A stretch of DNA of 64,000 nt from Hyphomicrobiales bacterium (GTDB lineage Bacteria > Pseudomonadota > Alphaproteobacteria > Rhizobiales > Rhizobiaceae). Position 1 is the first letter of the stretch; each line of letters begins with the position of its first letter. The notes under the pieces are model-generated. The model did no database searches, was not told the DNA's origin, and saw only the letters and a list, made by a program, of their open reading frames with translations. The position numbers were made by a program, and so were the translations under genes. The DNA lies in NCBI GenBank assembly GCA_900468065.1, contig UBTA01000017.1, positions 48,587-112,586 on the forward strand, in the 5' to 3' direction. Positions 33,332-42,654 of the stretch are shown here, piece after piece.

Positions 33332-34333
33332 TCAGCGCAGAACCCGGTCGTCGGCGCCGAAACGGTGCATAGATGCCTTGTCCGGCGTCGCGTAGACGAT
33401 GTCATCGACATCATACTGATGCTCGCCGAACAGGCGAACCGTCAGCAGGCCGGTGACCTCGGTTTCCAGGTAGAGAATCGTGTCGGCGCCGAGATGCTCG
33501 ACATGGATGACCTTGCCCTTCCAATCGCCATTTTCGCGCGAGAGCGTGATGTGCTCCGGCCGGATGCCGACGGTTTTGGCCTGCCCATCGCCAAGCCTGC
33601 TGGCTTCGACCAAGTTCATCTGCGGCGAGCCTATGAAGCCGGCGACGAAGGTATTCGCTGGCTTGTTGTAGAGTTCCATCGGCGAACCGATCTGCTCGAT
33701 CTGGCCGGCATTGAGCACGACGATCTTGTCCGCCAGCGTCATTGCTTCGACCTGATCATGCGTCACATAGATCATCGTCGCTTTCAGGCTGCGATGCAGC
33801 CGGGCGATCTCAAGACGCGTGTTGACGCGCAGTGCTGCGTCGAGATTGGACAAGGGCTCGTCGAACAGGAACAGCTTCGGTTCGCGCACGATGGCCCGGC
33901 CGATGGCGACACGCTGGCGCTGGCCGCCGGACAGTTCGGCCGGACGACGGGCAAGGTAAGGCTCCAGCGACAACATGCCGGATGCCTTGGCGACCTTGGC
34001 ATCGACTTCCGCCTTGGGAGCACCCATCTGCTTCAGGCCAAGCCCCATATTGTCCTTCACCGTCAGGTGCGGGTAGAGCGCGTAGGACTGGAACACCATG
34101 GCAATGCCGCGTTTGGCCGGCGGCGTGTTGACCACTTCCTGTCCGTCGATCTGGACGCTGCCGGAGGTCGCATCCTCAAGGCCGGCAATGACGCGCAGCA
34201 AGGTCGACTTACCGCAGCCGGACGGGCCGACGAAGATGACGAATTCGCCGTCCTTCACCTCCAGGTCGATGCCCTTCAGAACTTCGTGATTGCCGAAGGC
34301 CTTGCGGATGGATTTCAGATTCAGTGATCCCAC
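33332..34333 (-). CDS. sugar ABC transporter ATPase (UgpC/MsmK family)
   Basis: The protein has 333 residues. Walker A is [21 protein letters not shown]-loop [10 protein letters not shown], signature [20 protein letters not shown], Walker [13 protein letters not shown] and H-loop [11 protein letters not shown]-terminal TOBE/MalK regulatory domain is present ([11 protein letters not shown]). It energises the permeases encoded upstream on the same strand. MalK-type ATPases are often shared between several sugar importers. Confidence 0.94.
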   Translation of the reverse strand: MGSLNLKSIRKAFGNHEVLKGIDLEVKDGEFVIFVGPSGCGKSTLLRVIAGLEDATSGSVQIDGQEVVNTPPAKRGIAMVFQSYALYPHLTVKDNMGLGLKQMGAPKAEVDAKVAKASGMLSLEPYLARRPAELSGGQRQRVAIGRAIVREPKLFLFDEPLSNLDAALRVNTRLEIARLHRSLKATMIYVTHDQVEAMTLADKIVVLNAGQIEQIGSPMELYNKPANTFVAGFIGSPQMNLVEASRLGDGQAKTVGIRPEHITLSRENGDWKGKVIHVEHLGADTILYLETEVTGLLTVRLFGEHQYDVDDIVYATPDKASMHRFGADDRVLR

Positions 34334-34404
34334 GTGAGGCGCCCTTTTCGTTGTCGCATATGCCTTTCGTCCCGCTGACAGGCAGCGGAACGGGACATGC
34401 TTCG

Positions 34405-35460
34405 TTATAGTTTGACCGGCTGGCCGGTACGCACGCTCTCATCGGCCGCAAGGCAGATGCGCAGCGACTGGACGGCATCGTCCATGTGTCGTTCGAGATT
34501 GATGTTTTCGGTGATGGCTTTCAGCACATAGGCCTGCTCGAGATCGCAGAGTTCCTGGTGTCCCGGCTCGCCGTCCATCTTCAGGTCTTCGTCCTTGTGG
34601 ACGAACTTGCCGTCCGCGCCGGTTTCAGCCTTGTGAACGCGAATGACGGCAGTCTTCGTGTGCGTGTCGATGTCATCGGACTTGGCATTCGGGTCCATGA
34701 CGATCGAAACCGAACCATTGGGCGACATCACATCCTTCACGAAGAAGGCGGTCTCCGAGATCATCGGACCCCAGGCGGCTTCGTACCAGCCGAGCGAACC
34801 GTCCTCGTAGAGCACCTGCAGATGGCCATAGTTATACATCGACGGCGCAATTTCATTCGACAGGCGCAGGCCCATGCCGCGTACCTCGACGGCCTTGGCA
34901 TCGGTGATCTGGCACATGACATCGACATAATGCACGCCACAATCGACGATCGGCGGCGTGGTTTCCATCAGCGACTTGTGCGTCATCCAGGTCGGGCCGC
35001 TGGACTGCTGATTGAGGTTCATGCGGAAGACATAGGGTCCGCCGAGCTTGCGGGCCTCAGAGATCAGCCTGATCCAGGACGGATGATGGCGCAGAATATA
35101 ACCGACCACCAGTTTCTTGCCGGCCTTCCTGGCTGCTGCCACGACACGCTCGGCATCGGCCACCGTCGTTGCCAGCGGCTTTTCGATGAAGACATCGCAG
35201 CCTGCCTCGAAGGCCATGACGGCATAGTCGGCATGGCTGTCGGAATAGGTACAGATCGAGCAGAGATCGGGCTTCAATTCTTTGAGGGCCGTCGCGAAAT
35301 CCGGATGGATCGTATAGCCGCCAAGCTCGGGCGCCAGCACGGGCTTGGAGCGATTGACGAGGCCGACGATCTCGAAGCCGGGATTGTTGTGATAGGCCAG
35401 CGCATGGCTGCGGCCCATATTGCCGAGACCGGCGACGAGGACGCGAACGGGTTTGCTCAT
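34405..35460 (-). CDS. Gfo/Idh/MocA-family oxidoreductase
   Basis: The protein has 351 residues from the ATG at 35460, which overlaps the permease stop by one base (TAATG). The N-terminal Rossmann motif is [32 protein letters not shown] carries the family's catalytic Lys (EKP). A C-terminal beta-sheet domain holds [10 protein letters not shown]. These NAD(P)-dependent enzymes act on sugars and cyclitols. Being inside an importer operon, it probably oxidises or epimerises the imported amino sugar or its derivative. That substrate is inferred. Confidence 0.88.
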   Translation of the reverse strand: MSKPVRVLVAGLGNMGRSHALAYHNNPGFEIVGLVNRSKPVLAPELGGYTIHPDFATALKELKPDLCSICTYSDSHADYAVMAFEAGCDVFIEKPLATTVADAERVVAAARKAGKKLVVGYILRHHPSWIRLISEARKLGGPYVFRMNLNQQSSGPTWMTHKSLMETTPPIVDCGVHYVDVMCQITDAKAVEVRGMGLRLSNEIAPSMYNYGHLQVLYEDGSLGWYEAAWGPMISETAFFVKDVMSPNGSVSIVMDPNAKSDDIDTHTKTAVIRVHKAETGADGKFVHKDEDLKMDGEPGHQELCDLEQAYVLKAITENINLERHMDDAVQSLRICLAADESVRTGQPVKL

Positions 35461-36299
35461 TACTTGACTGCTCCTGCGGTAATGCCGCGGATCAGTTGCC
35501 GCGAGAAGATGACGTAGAGAATAAGAACCGGGAAGATCGCCAGTGACAGGGCTGCAAGAACCGCGTTCCAATTGGTGACGAACTGGCCGATGAACACCTG
35601 GGAGCCGAGCGTGACGGTCTTGGTGGCTTCGCCCGGAGCGAGGATCAGCGGGAACCAGAGATCATTCCAGATCGGGATCATCGTGAAGACGGCAACGGTT
35701 GCCATCGCAGGACGGACCAGCGGCAGAACGAGCCGGAAGAAGATCGCATATTCCGACAGGCCATCGATACGGCCGGCATTCTTCAGGTCATCCGAGACCG
35801 TGCGCATGAATTCCGACAGGATGAAGATGGCGAGCGGCAGGCCCTGGGCAGTGTAAACCAGAATGAGTGCCGTCAGCGTGTTGACCAGGCCGGCCGCGAC
35901 CATGCCCTGCAGGATGGCGACCGTGCCGAGCCGGATCGGGATCATGATGCCGATGGCAAGATAGAGCCCCATCAGCGTATTGCCACGGAAGCGATATTCC
36001 GACAACGCAAAGGCCGCCATGGCGCCGAACAGCAGCGCAAAGAAGATCGACACGACCGTGACGATCAGGCTGTTCTGGAAGTAGCCGATGAAATCGCCCT
36101 GTTTCAGCACCGTCGCATAACCGATCAGGCTGAATGTCTCCGCCGTCGGCAAAGCCAGCGGCGTGCGGAAGATCGCGTTCTTGTCCTTGAGCGAATTGAT
36201 GATCGTCAGGACGACCGGAAACAGCGCGATCACCGTATATCCGGCCAGTGCCAGGTGAACGAAGCCGGAGCGCAGTGGTGAGATGCGTGCTTTTGACAT
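35460..36299 (-). CDS. sugar ABC transporter permease (MalG type)
   Basis: The protein has 279 residues from the ATG at 36299 (MSKARISPLRSGFVHLALAG). Six membrane helices are inferred. The EAA loop that contacts the ATPase is KNAGRIDGLSEYAIFFRLVL followed by P-L-V-R-P-A. It begins 14 bp after the stop of its partner permease and shares a TAATG overlap with the oxidoreductase gene. Confidence 0.92.
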   Translation of the reverse strand: MSKARISPLRSGFVHLALAGYTVIALFPVVLTIINSLKDKNAIFRTPLALPTAETFSLIGYATVLKQGDFIGYFQNSLIVTVVSIFFALLFGAMAAFALSEYRFRGNTLMGLYLAIGIMIPIRLGTVAILQGMVAAGLVNTLTALILVYTAQGLPLAIFILSEFMRTVSDDLKNAGRIDGLSEYAIFFRLVLPLVRPAMATVAVFTMIPIWNDLWFPLILAPGEATKTVTLGSQVFIGQFVTNWNAVLAALSLAIFPVLILYVIFSRQLIRGITAGAVK

Positions 36300-36312
36300 G
36301 GATCCGTCCCCC

Positions 36313-37263
36313 TTAGAACTGGTAGCGGCGAACACGCCGCTGAATGCCGAAGAGATACAGCGAGACGCCGGCAAGGATGATCAGGAACATGACGGTGGCG
36401 ATTGTCGCGCCCATCGAACGGTCACCGAGCTGCAGCTGGAAACCGAAGAAGGTGCGGTACAGCAAGGTCCCGAGAATGTCGGTCGCCCCATCGGGTCCGG
36501 CAAGCGCACCTTGCACCGTGTAGATCAAGTCAAACGCATTGAAATTGCCGACGAAGGTCAGGATCGAGACCATCCCGATCGCGGGCAGGATCAGCGGCAG
36601 CTTGATTTTCCAGAACTGGCTCCAGCCGGTGATGCCATCGCATTCGGCGGCTTCGATCACTTCATCCGGAATATTCAGAAGGGCGGCATAGATCAGCATC
36701 ATCGGAATGCCGACATTCTGCCAGACGGAGATCAACGAGACCGTGATCAACGCGGAGCCCGGCTTGCCGAGCCACGGTGCGAAGAAAGCCTTCAGGCCGA
36801 CGATATCCATGAAGAATGGCGTGATGCCCCAGATCGGCGACAGGATCAGCTTCCAGATGAAACCAACGATGACGAAGGACAGGATCGTCGGCAGGAAGAT
36901 GGCGGTGCGGTAGAAGGCGGCGAGCCTGAGCTTGGGGATCGACAGCATGGCGGCGAGCGCGATGCCGAGCGGATTCTGCACCAGCATGTGGATCGCGAAG
37001 AAGACGAAGTTGTTCTTCAGCGCCCGCCAGAAATCCGCCGCCCAGCGCTCATTGCCGAACAGGACCTGGAAATTGGCGAAGCCCACGAATGTCGAGTGTC
37101 CGTCCACGGTATTGAACATCGACAGGCGCAGCGTTTCGACCAGCGGCAGGATCATCACGGCGGAATAGACGATGAAGGCCGGCAACAGGAAAACAAGGAT
37201 ATGCCAGCGTCTCGGCCGTGCCGAAATTTGCATGCTGTCCTCAGACGATATGGCGCTGCTCAT
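36313..37263 (-). CDS. sugar ABC transporter permease (MalF type)
   Basis: The protein has 316 residues from the ATG at 37263 (MSSAISSEDSMQIS); an internal ATG at 37233 is also possible. Six helices are inferred, and the EAA loop reads EAAECDGITGWSQFWKIKLP followed by L-I-L-P-A. It pairs with the MalG-type permease to form the membrane channel of a CUT1 sugar importer. A structured repeat separates it from the binding-protein gene. Confidence 0.92.
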   Translation of the reverse strand: MSSAISSEDSMQISARPRRWHILVFLLPAFIVYSAVMILPLVETLRLSMFNTVDGHSTFVGFANFQVLFGNERWAADFWRALKNNFVFFAIHMLVQNPLGIALAAMLSIPKLRLAAFYRTAIFLPTILSFVIVGFIWKLILSPIWGITPFFMDIVGLKAFFAPWLGKPGSALITVSLISVWQNVGIPMMLIYAALLNIPDEVIEAAECDGITGWSQFWKIKLPLILPAIGMVSILTFVGNFNAFDLIYTVQGALAGPDGATDILGTLLYRTFFGFQLQLGDRSMGATIATVMFLIILAGVSLYLFGIQRRVRRYQF

Positions 37264-37426
37264 GGCTTCTGCCGCTCCGACCCGTTTTTCGTCGATCGCC
37301 GCGATATGCGGCAAGGCCTGCGCTGCCGGTCCCCGCCGCGCATGCCATCACCAGCAAGCCGGAAGGCGCTGGCTGGATGTGATTTTAGATTACACGATTT
37401 TGCGCTTAATGCGCCGGCGTCTGCAT

Positions 37427-37543
37427 ACCTCCCCCTTGAGGGGGGAGGTCGCGCGGAACGCGCGGGTGGGGGTGATCTACTGCCGAAACAAAAGGTCACC
37501 CCACCCCGGCACTACGTGCCGACCCTCCCCCTCAAGGGGAGGG
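37427..37543. repeat. mosaic palindromic intergenic repeat (RIME-like)
   Basis: The 290-bp gap between binding protein and permease holds stacked dyads: ACCTCCCCCTTGAGGGGGGA and the closing GGT (37427-37449); GGTGGGGGTGATC against GGTCACCCCACC; CGGCAC-TAC-GTGCCG; and CCTCCCCCTC/GAGG-type arms (37524-37543). Such mosaics are dispersed in rhizobial genomes. In this place it would allow differential expression by mRNA processing or partial termination, leaving binding-protein mRNA more abundant. The remainder, 37264-37426, holds nothing I recognise. Confidence 0.65.
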
Positions 37544-37551
37544 TAAGTTCG

Positions 37552-38811
37552 TTACTTGGCAGGCTTGTACCAGCTGTCGAGGCCCTTCTGCAGCTTTTCG
37601 GCAGCAACTTCCGGCGTATCGGTGCCGTTGATGACGTTGGCCGATTCAACCCAGGTCTCGTTCTCGAGGTTCGGAGTACCACGCGACAGGATCTGGTAGG
37701 TCGAGCGGATGGTCGGCTTGCACTTTTCGCGCCAGGAGACGAATTCCTGTGCGAGCGGATCGGCCATCTTTACCGGCGCCGAATTCAGGCTGAAGAAGCC
37801 CGGCAGCGAGTTGGCATAGATGTCGGCGAATTCAGGAGAAGCGATCCAGGTGAGAAGCTTCTTGGCTTCTTCAGGATGCGCGCTCTTGGCATTCAGGCCA
37901 ACGCCGATGTCGTTGTGGTCGGAGATGTAGCAAGCGTCGCCTGCAGCCTTAACCGGCGGCGGGAAAGCACCCATCTTGAACTGGGCCTGGGTGTTGAACA
38001 GGCCGATTTCCCATGAGCCGGCCGGATAGATCGCAGCGCGGCCGAGCGTGAAGAGGTTCTGGCTGTCCGGATAGGTCTGGGCTTCGAAACCGTCGCCGAG
38101 GTAGTCTTTCCACTTGGCAAGAACCTTGTAGGGCTCGACCCAATCGGCGTCGGTCAGCTTCTGCTCGCCCTTGATGAGAGCGGCGCGGCCTTCTTCACCC
38201 TTCCAGTAGGTCGGACCGATATTCTGGTAGCCCATGGTCGCGGCTTCCCAGAGATCCTTCGTGCCCATGGCGAGCGGGATGTAGGTGCCGTCAGCCTTGA
38301 TCTTGTCAAGGGCTGCGAAGAATTCGGCTTCCGTCGTTGGGATCGCGATACCGAGCTTTTCAAAAGCGTCCTTGTTGTAGATGAAGCCGTGAATAACCGA
38401 TGCCATCGGCACGCAGAAGGTCGTTGACGCGTCGTCGGTCGTCCATGCTGCCTTTGCAACCGGCGAGAAGTTCTCGATACCGGCAAGATCGTTCAGGCCA
38501 GCGAGGTTACCCTCTTTGAAGAGCGCCAGCGACTTGTCGAAGGGGCGGCACGTGATCAGGTCGCCAGCGCTGCCGGCAGCAAGCTTGGCGCTCGTGGCGG
38601 CATCATATTCGGTCGGCGCGGTCGGTGCGAACACGACCTTGATGCCCGGGTTCTTGGCTTCGAACGCCGGGATCAGCTTTTCCTGCCAGATGGTCAGGTC
38701 GTCGTTGCGCCAGCTTTCGATCGTCAGCGTGACGTCTTCGGCATGCGCCAGCCCGGCGGAACCGAGGATGCTGGATGCAAGCAGCAGGCCTTTCAAGGTA
38801 GTGCGGGTCAT
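37552..38811 (-). CDS. sugar ABC transporter substrate-binding protein (CUT1, family 1)
   Basis: The protein has 419 residues from the ATG at 38811, with GGGAG upstream. The signal peptide is MTRTTLKGLLLASSILGSAG, then L-A-H-A. The mature chain has the cluster B/family 1 pattern: IESWRNDDLTIWQEKLIPAF, FEAKNPGIKVVFAPTAP and S-S/A-G-S-W-E-I-G. It captures a sugar in the periplasm and delivers it to the two permeases. The gene order suggests an amino sugar such as GlcNAc, chitobiose, glucosamine or MurNAc, but the ligand is not readable from sequence. Confidence 0.92.
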   Translation of the reverse strand: MTRTTLKGLLLASSILGSAGLAHAEDVTLTIESWRNDDLTIWQEKLIPAFEAKNPGIKVVFAPTAPTEYDAATSAKLAAGSAGDLITCRPFDKSLALFKEGNLAGLNDLAGIENFSPVAKAAWTTDDASTTFCVPMASVIHGFIYNKDAFEKLGIAIPTTEAEFFAALDKIKADGTYIPLAMGTKDLWEAATMGYQNIGPTYWKGEEGRAALIKGEQKLTDADWVEPYKVLAKWKDYLGDGFEAQTYPDSQNLFTLGRAAIYPAGSWEIGLFNTQAQFKMGAFPPPVKAAGDACYISDHNDIGVGLNAKSAHPEEAKKLLTWIASPEFADIYANSLPGFFSLNSAPVKMADPLAQEFVSWREKCKPTIRSTYQILSRGTPNLENETWVESANVINGTDTPEVAAEKLQKGLDSWYKPAK

Positions 38812-38866
38812 TACGTTCTCCCTCATTGTGCGCCATTTTTTTGGCGCGGTTTTAGAACCCTTGGTT

Positions 38867-39766
38867 TCAATGTGCCGCGATAGCAGACAAGGCGCGGCGC
38901 AAGTTTTGACCAGCGTCAGTAAGCGCTGCTTCTGCAGCGGCCACATCTTTTGCCCCAGCGGCAAGAAGAATGGCGATCTTTACCGAACCTGATGATGTCG
39001 TGAGATAACGGCCGGCTTCCGTGGCGCCGATCCCGGCAATATCGGAAACGATGCGAATGGCGCGGCCGCGCAGTTTCGCATTGTCAGCCTTCAGGTTGAC
39101 CATATGTCCGTCGTAGACGTGGCCGAGATGAATGCCGACAAGCGTGGAAAACATGTTGAAGGCGATCTTCTGCGCCGTGGCTGCACCCATGCGCGTCGAC
39201 CCGGAGATGACTTCGGGCGGCGTCTGCAGAAGAATGGACACTTCGGCGTTCTGGAAAAGCACGGCACCGGGATTGTTGGCCATGGCGATAACCCGCGCGC
39301 CGCGCGCCCGTGCCTCATCGGCAGCCGCCAGCGCATACGGCGTCGAGCCGCTTGCCGATACCGAGATCAGACAATCGCCAGCACCAATACCGGCATCGCG
39401 CACATCCTTGCGCGCCAGCTCCATATCGTCTTCGTAGCCACCGGCGAGATCCGTGAGGCTCGCGGCACCGCCGGCAAGAAGCACCACGACCTTGTCGAGC
39501 GCGATTCCATAGGTACCAGGCAATTCCAGCGCATCGGTCATGGCCATCAGGCCAGAACTGCCGGCACCGGCATAAGCCAGCCGGCCGCCACTGGCCAATG
39601 TTTCGGCAGCGATCTGGGCGGCAGCCGCAATGGACTCGATAGCAGAATCAACAACTTTCGCCGCGGCCTGCTGGCCAGACGCAAGCAAACGAAGCGCGAG
39701 CGCCGGATGCATCACATCCAGTCCCGTCGCCTTGTCGTGACGCTCCTCGGTTTTCACTGACGGCAT
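38867..39766 (-). CDS. murQ: N-acetylmuramic acid 6-phosphate etherase
   Basis: The protein has 299 residues, the family's usual length. The SIS domain has YAGAGSSGLMAMTDALELPG, VSASGSTPYALAA, and the signature S-G-S-T-R-M-G-A-A-T-A-Q-K. The catalytic Glu corresponds to the T-D-A-L-E-L segment. MurQ removes the lactyl ether from MurNAc-6-P, giving GlcNAc-6-P and lactate. It is first in the minus-strand transporter operon and divergent from the kinase-NagA operon, which supplies its likely substrate and uses its product. Confidence 0.95.
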   Translation of the reverse strand: MPSVKTEERHDKATGLDVMHPALALRLLASGQQAAAKVVDSAIESIAAAAQIAAETLASGGRLAYAGAGSSGLMAMTDALELPGTYGIALDKVVVLLAGGAASLTDLAGGYEDDMELARKDVRDAGIGAGDCLISVSASGSTPYALAAADEARARGARVIAMANNPGAVLFQNAEVSILLQTPPEVISGSTRMGAATAQKIAFNMFSTLVGIHLGHVYDGHMVNLKADNAKLRGRAIRIVSDIAGIGATEAGRYLTTSSGSVKIAILLAAGAKDVAAAEAALTDAGQNLRRALSAIAAH

Positions 39767-39794
39767 ACGCTCAATCTCCCTCTCCGCAAATTAA

Positions 39795-39942
39795 TGCCAA
39801 AAAAATACCAATTGTCTAGGAAAAATTAAGTTTTGGTTGAAGAAAATTTCCAATTTCTAAAATAATTTATATATTTCAGTTTGTTAATCGATAAATCCAA
39901 TTAAAGACCAAAATCCCCTTGGTAAATGGTATTTTTTTGGTA
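39795..39942. promoter_or_regulatory. divergent promoter region with paired TGGTA operators
   Basis: The AT-rich 197-bp gap between murQ and the kinase gene holds two nearly identical 16-mers in opposite orientation: TGGTATTTTTTTGGCA (minus strand of 39795-39810) and TGGTATTTTTTTGGTA (39927-39942). A further TGGTA lies at 39920-39924. Placed symmetrically in front of both operons, they are probable binding sites for the GntR-type regulator encoded downstream, coordinating both directions. Confidence 0.55.
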
Positions 39943-39963
39943 TCATTTTTCTCGGAGGTATCC

Positions 39964-40842
39964 ATGCCACATTACATTCTGGGAATCGATGGCGGAGGCA
40001 CGAGCTGCCGCGCGGCTGTAGCGGGCGCCGATGGGCGTATCCTCGGGCGCGGCAAAAGCGGCGCAGCCAACATCCTGACCGATCCCGACAACGCGCTGAT
40101 CCACATTGCCGGCGCGGCCACGGCTGCATTCGAGGAAGCAAACATCGCTCCCTCCGAGATCGCCTCGGCCTGCGCTCTGGTCGGAGTGGCCGGCAGCAAT
40201 GTCGGCGATGCCGTGCATTATGTGAAGGAGCGCCTACCGTTCGCCAAGGCCGATATCGAATCCGATGGGCTGATCGCGCTGCAGGGCGCTCTCGGCGATA
40301 GTGACGGCGCGGTTGCCATTCTTGGCACCGGTTCCATTTACATCTCCCGTCAAGGCGACCAAGTCCGCTATATCGGCGGATGGGGTTTCCAGATCGGCGA
40401 TCTCGGCAGCGGCGCTCGGCTTGGCCATGCACTTCTGCAGGAAAGCGTGCTGGCCTTTGACCGGATTCACCCATCGTCGCCGCTGACCGATGCCGTCATG
40501 GCCGAGTTCAACAACGATCCGCGCGAGGCCGTGGAATTTGCGCGCGCCGCACGGCCCGGTGAATTCGGCCGCTTTGCACCCAAGGTTTTCGATTATGCGA
40601 GCCGCAACGACCCGGTAGCGATCGCACTGGTAAGACGCTGCGCGCAGACCATTGATGAAGCGCTGGACGTCGTCGTGGCGCAGGGCAGCCGCAGGCTCTG
40701 CCTGCTGGGCGGGCTGGCGCCGATCTACCGTCCATGGCTTGCAGAACGCCATCAGCCGTTGTTCGTGGACCCGGAAGCGGACGCCTTGACCGGCTCGGTC
40801 GCGCTCGCAGCCAAGCGCTTTGGCACAGAGGCTAGGGCATGA
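39964..40842 (+). CDS. BadF/BadG-family amino-sugar kinase (GlcNAc/MurNAc kinase candidate)
   Basis: The protein has 292 residues from the ATG at 39964, with GGAGG upstream. The ASKHA ATPase motifs are YILGIDGGGTSCRAAVA (phosphate 1), AVAILGTGSIYI (phosphate 2), GGWGFQIGDLGSGARLG, and the adenosine motif LLGGLAPI. The family includes eukaryotic-type GlcNAc kinases and clostridial MurK, which phosphorylates both GlcNAc and MurNAc at O6. Beside murQ, nagA and a SIS deaminase it likely supplies MurNAc-6-P and GlcNAc-6-P in the cytoplasm without a PTS. The last 4 bases overlap the GntR gene. Confidence 0.85.
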   Translation: MPHYILGIDGGGTSCRAAVAGADGRILGRGKSGAANILTDPDNALIHIAGAATAAFEEANIAPSEIASACALVGVAGSNVGDAVHYVKERLPFAKADIESDGLIALQGALGDSDGAVAILGTGSIYISRQGDQVRYIGGWGFQIGDLGSGARLGHALLQESVLAFDRIHPSSPLTDAVMAEFNNDPREAVEFARAARPGEFGRFAPKVFDYASRNDPVAIALVRRCAQTIDEALDVVVAQGSRRLCLLGGLAPIYRPWLAERHQPLFVDPEADALTGSVALAAKRFGTEARA

Positions 40843-41603
40843 CCCAGCATCTCGAGGCCATATTGCCGCTGGACGGCCTGCAGGCAGGGGGCTCCGGTCC
40901 CCTCTATCTCAAGCTGCGACAGTCACTGGAAGACGCGATCCTGTCGGGCAAGCTCAATCACGGCGACGCCCTGCCGCCGGAACGGGATCTGGCCGACTAT
41001 GCCAGCATCAGCCGCGTAACCGTGCGCAAGGCTGTCGACGATCTGGTCAAGGACGGTTTGCTGGTGCGCCGTCACGGCTCCGGAACCTTTGTCGTCAAGC
41101 CGGTGAGCCGCGTTCAGCAATCGCTGTCGCGCCTGACATCGTTTACCGAAGACATGTCGCGCCGGGGGTTGGTGACCACGGCGCAATGGATCGAGCGCGG
41201 GCTGTATCATCCCTCGCCGGATGAAATGATGGCGCTTGGCCTGCCCCCTGATGCGCTTGTCGCACGGCTTGGGCGGCTGCGTATCGCCGACGATATGCCG
41301 CTCGCGATCGAGCGGGCCAGTGTTTCTGCGGAATTCCTGCCGGACCCTATCCGGGTCGGTACCTCGCTCTATGCGGAACTCGACAAGACCAAATCGCGGC
41401 CGGTACGTGCCGTGCAACGTATTTCCGCCTGCAGCCTGAAGGATCCGGACGCGGCGATGCTTGGCGTGCCGGCCGGTTCCGCCAGTCTGTCCATCGAACG
41501 CATCTCCTACCTCGCCTCCGGCCGCGTGGTGGAATTCACCCGCTCGCTCTATCGAGGCGATGCCTATGATTTCGTCGCCGAACTGACTTTGTCGGATTCC
41601 TGA
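40839..41603 (+). CDS. GntR-family regulator with UTRA domain (NagR/HutC type)
   Basis: The protein has 254 residues. The winged HTH is LKLRQSLEDAILSGKLNHGD, LPPERDLADYASISRVTVRK and AVDDLVKDGLLVRRHGSGTF. The C-terminal UTRA effector domain (~95-250) has S-F-T-E-D-M-S-R-R-G and ends S-L-Y-R-G-D-A-Y-D-F. NagR-like members respond to GlcNAc-6-P or GlcN-6-P. It overlaps the kinase gene (ATGA) and likely controls both divergent operons through the TGGTA sites. Confidence 0.92.
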   Translation: MTQHLEAILPLDGLQAGGSGPLYLKLRQSLEDAILSGKLNHGDALPPERDLADYASISRVTVRKAVDDLVKDGLLVRRHGSGTFVVKPVSRVQQSLSRLTSFTEDMSRRGLVTTAQWIERGLYHPSPDEMMALGLPPDALVARLGRLRIADDMPLAIERASVSAEFLPDPIRVGTSLYAELDKTKSRPVRAVQRISACSLKDPDAAMLGVPAGSASLSIERISYLASGRVVEFTRSLYRGDAYDFVAELTLSDS

Positions 41604-41625
41604 GAGCGGCCCAAAGAAGAAAGAC

Positions 41626-42654
41626 ATGACCATGCAAACCAACATGCGGCGCGAAATCAACGAAATCCCTGAAGCGGCAGCCCGTCTTCTTGAGCAATCC
41701 AAGGCGGCGGTCAAAGAAACCGGCGCAGCGCTCCGCGCAAAAGACCCGGCTTTCTTCGTGACGATCGCCCGCGGCTCGTCTGATCATGCCGCATTGTTCC
41801 TGAAATATGCGATCGAGCTTTCGACCGGGCGGCCCGTTGCTTCGCTTGGCCCGTCGCTTGCCTCGATCTACGGCGCGAAAATGCAGCTTCAGGGCGCCGC
41901 ATCGATCGCCATCTCGCAATCCGGCAAGAGCCCCGACATCGTCGCGATGGCTGAGGCCGCGACGAAGGCCGGCGCGGTGACGATCGCGCTGACCAACACC
42001 CTGCCCTCGCCGATCTCAGAAGCCAGCACCCATCCGCTCGACATTCTTGCCGGGCCGGAAATCGCCGTTGCTGCAACCAAGTCCTATGTCAATTCGATCG
42101 TTGCCGGCCTTGCCATCCTTGGCGAATGGACGGGGGATGCCGCCCTGCAGCGTGCGGTTGCCGATCTGCCCAACCAATTTGCAAAGGCCGTAAAGCTAGA
42201 CTGGCAGCCGCTGGCCGACGAGCTTGGCGATGCGGAATCGCTGTTCGTGCTCGGACGCGGCCCGGCTCTCGCGATTGCCAGCGAGGCAGCGCTGAAATTC
42301 AAGGAAACGTCCGGCATGCACGCCGAGGCCTATTCGGCGGCGGAAGTGCTGCATGGACCGGTGGCGCTGGTCGAAAAGCGTTTTCCGGTGATCGGCCTTG
42401 CCGCGCGTGACGCTGCAGAAGGCTCCGTCGCCGGTATTCTCGATGGACTGAGCGCCAAGGGTGCGCTGGCCTTCGTCACGTCTGCGCAGGCCAAGGCAAC
42501 CAAGACCCTGCCATTCGTGGCCACCGGACATCCGATCACCGATGCGCTGGCCTTGATCATCCCGTTCTACGGCTTCGTCGAATCCTGGTCGCGGTCACGC
42601 GGCCTCAATCCGGATGCTCCCGTCGCTCTCAAGAAGGTTACGGAAACGCGATGA
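41626..42654 (+). CDS. SIS-domain glucosamine-6-phosphate deaminase (NagB-II/AgaS type)
   Basis: The protein has 342 residues with two SIS domains: TIARGSSDHAALFLKYAIEL, SIAISQSGKSPDIV (first) and VLGRGPALAIASEAALKFKE, then T-S-G-M-H-A-E-A-Y-S-A-A-E-V-L-H-G-P (second). This is the isomerase half of GlmS without the glutaminase domain, the form of NagB-II. It would convert GlcN-6-P to fructose-6-P and ammonia, completing the route from NagA. Its stop overlaps nagA (ATGA). Confidence 0.88.
   Translation: MTMQTNMRREINEIPEAAARLLEQSKAAVKETGAALRAKDPAFFVTIARGSSDHAALFLKYAIELSTGRPVASLGPSLASIYGAKMQLQGAASIAISQSGKSPDIVAMAEAATKAGAVTIALTNTLPSPISEASTHPLDILAGPEIAVAATKSYVNSIVAGLAILGEWTGDAALQRAVADLPNQFAKAVKLDWQPLADELGDAESLFVLGRGPALAIASEAALKFKETSGMHAEAYSAAEVLHGPVALVEKRFPVIGLAARDAAEGSVAGILDGLSAKGALAFVTSAQAKATKTLPFVATGHPITDALALIIPFYGFVESWSRSRGLNPDAPVALKKVTETR

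Noticed and set aside
36283..38016. 577-codon open frame antisense to the permease and binding-protein genes
   Set aside because: It spans two real genes and an intergenic repeat, has no ribosome-binding site and has shadow-type composition.
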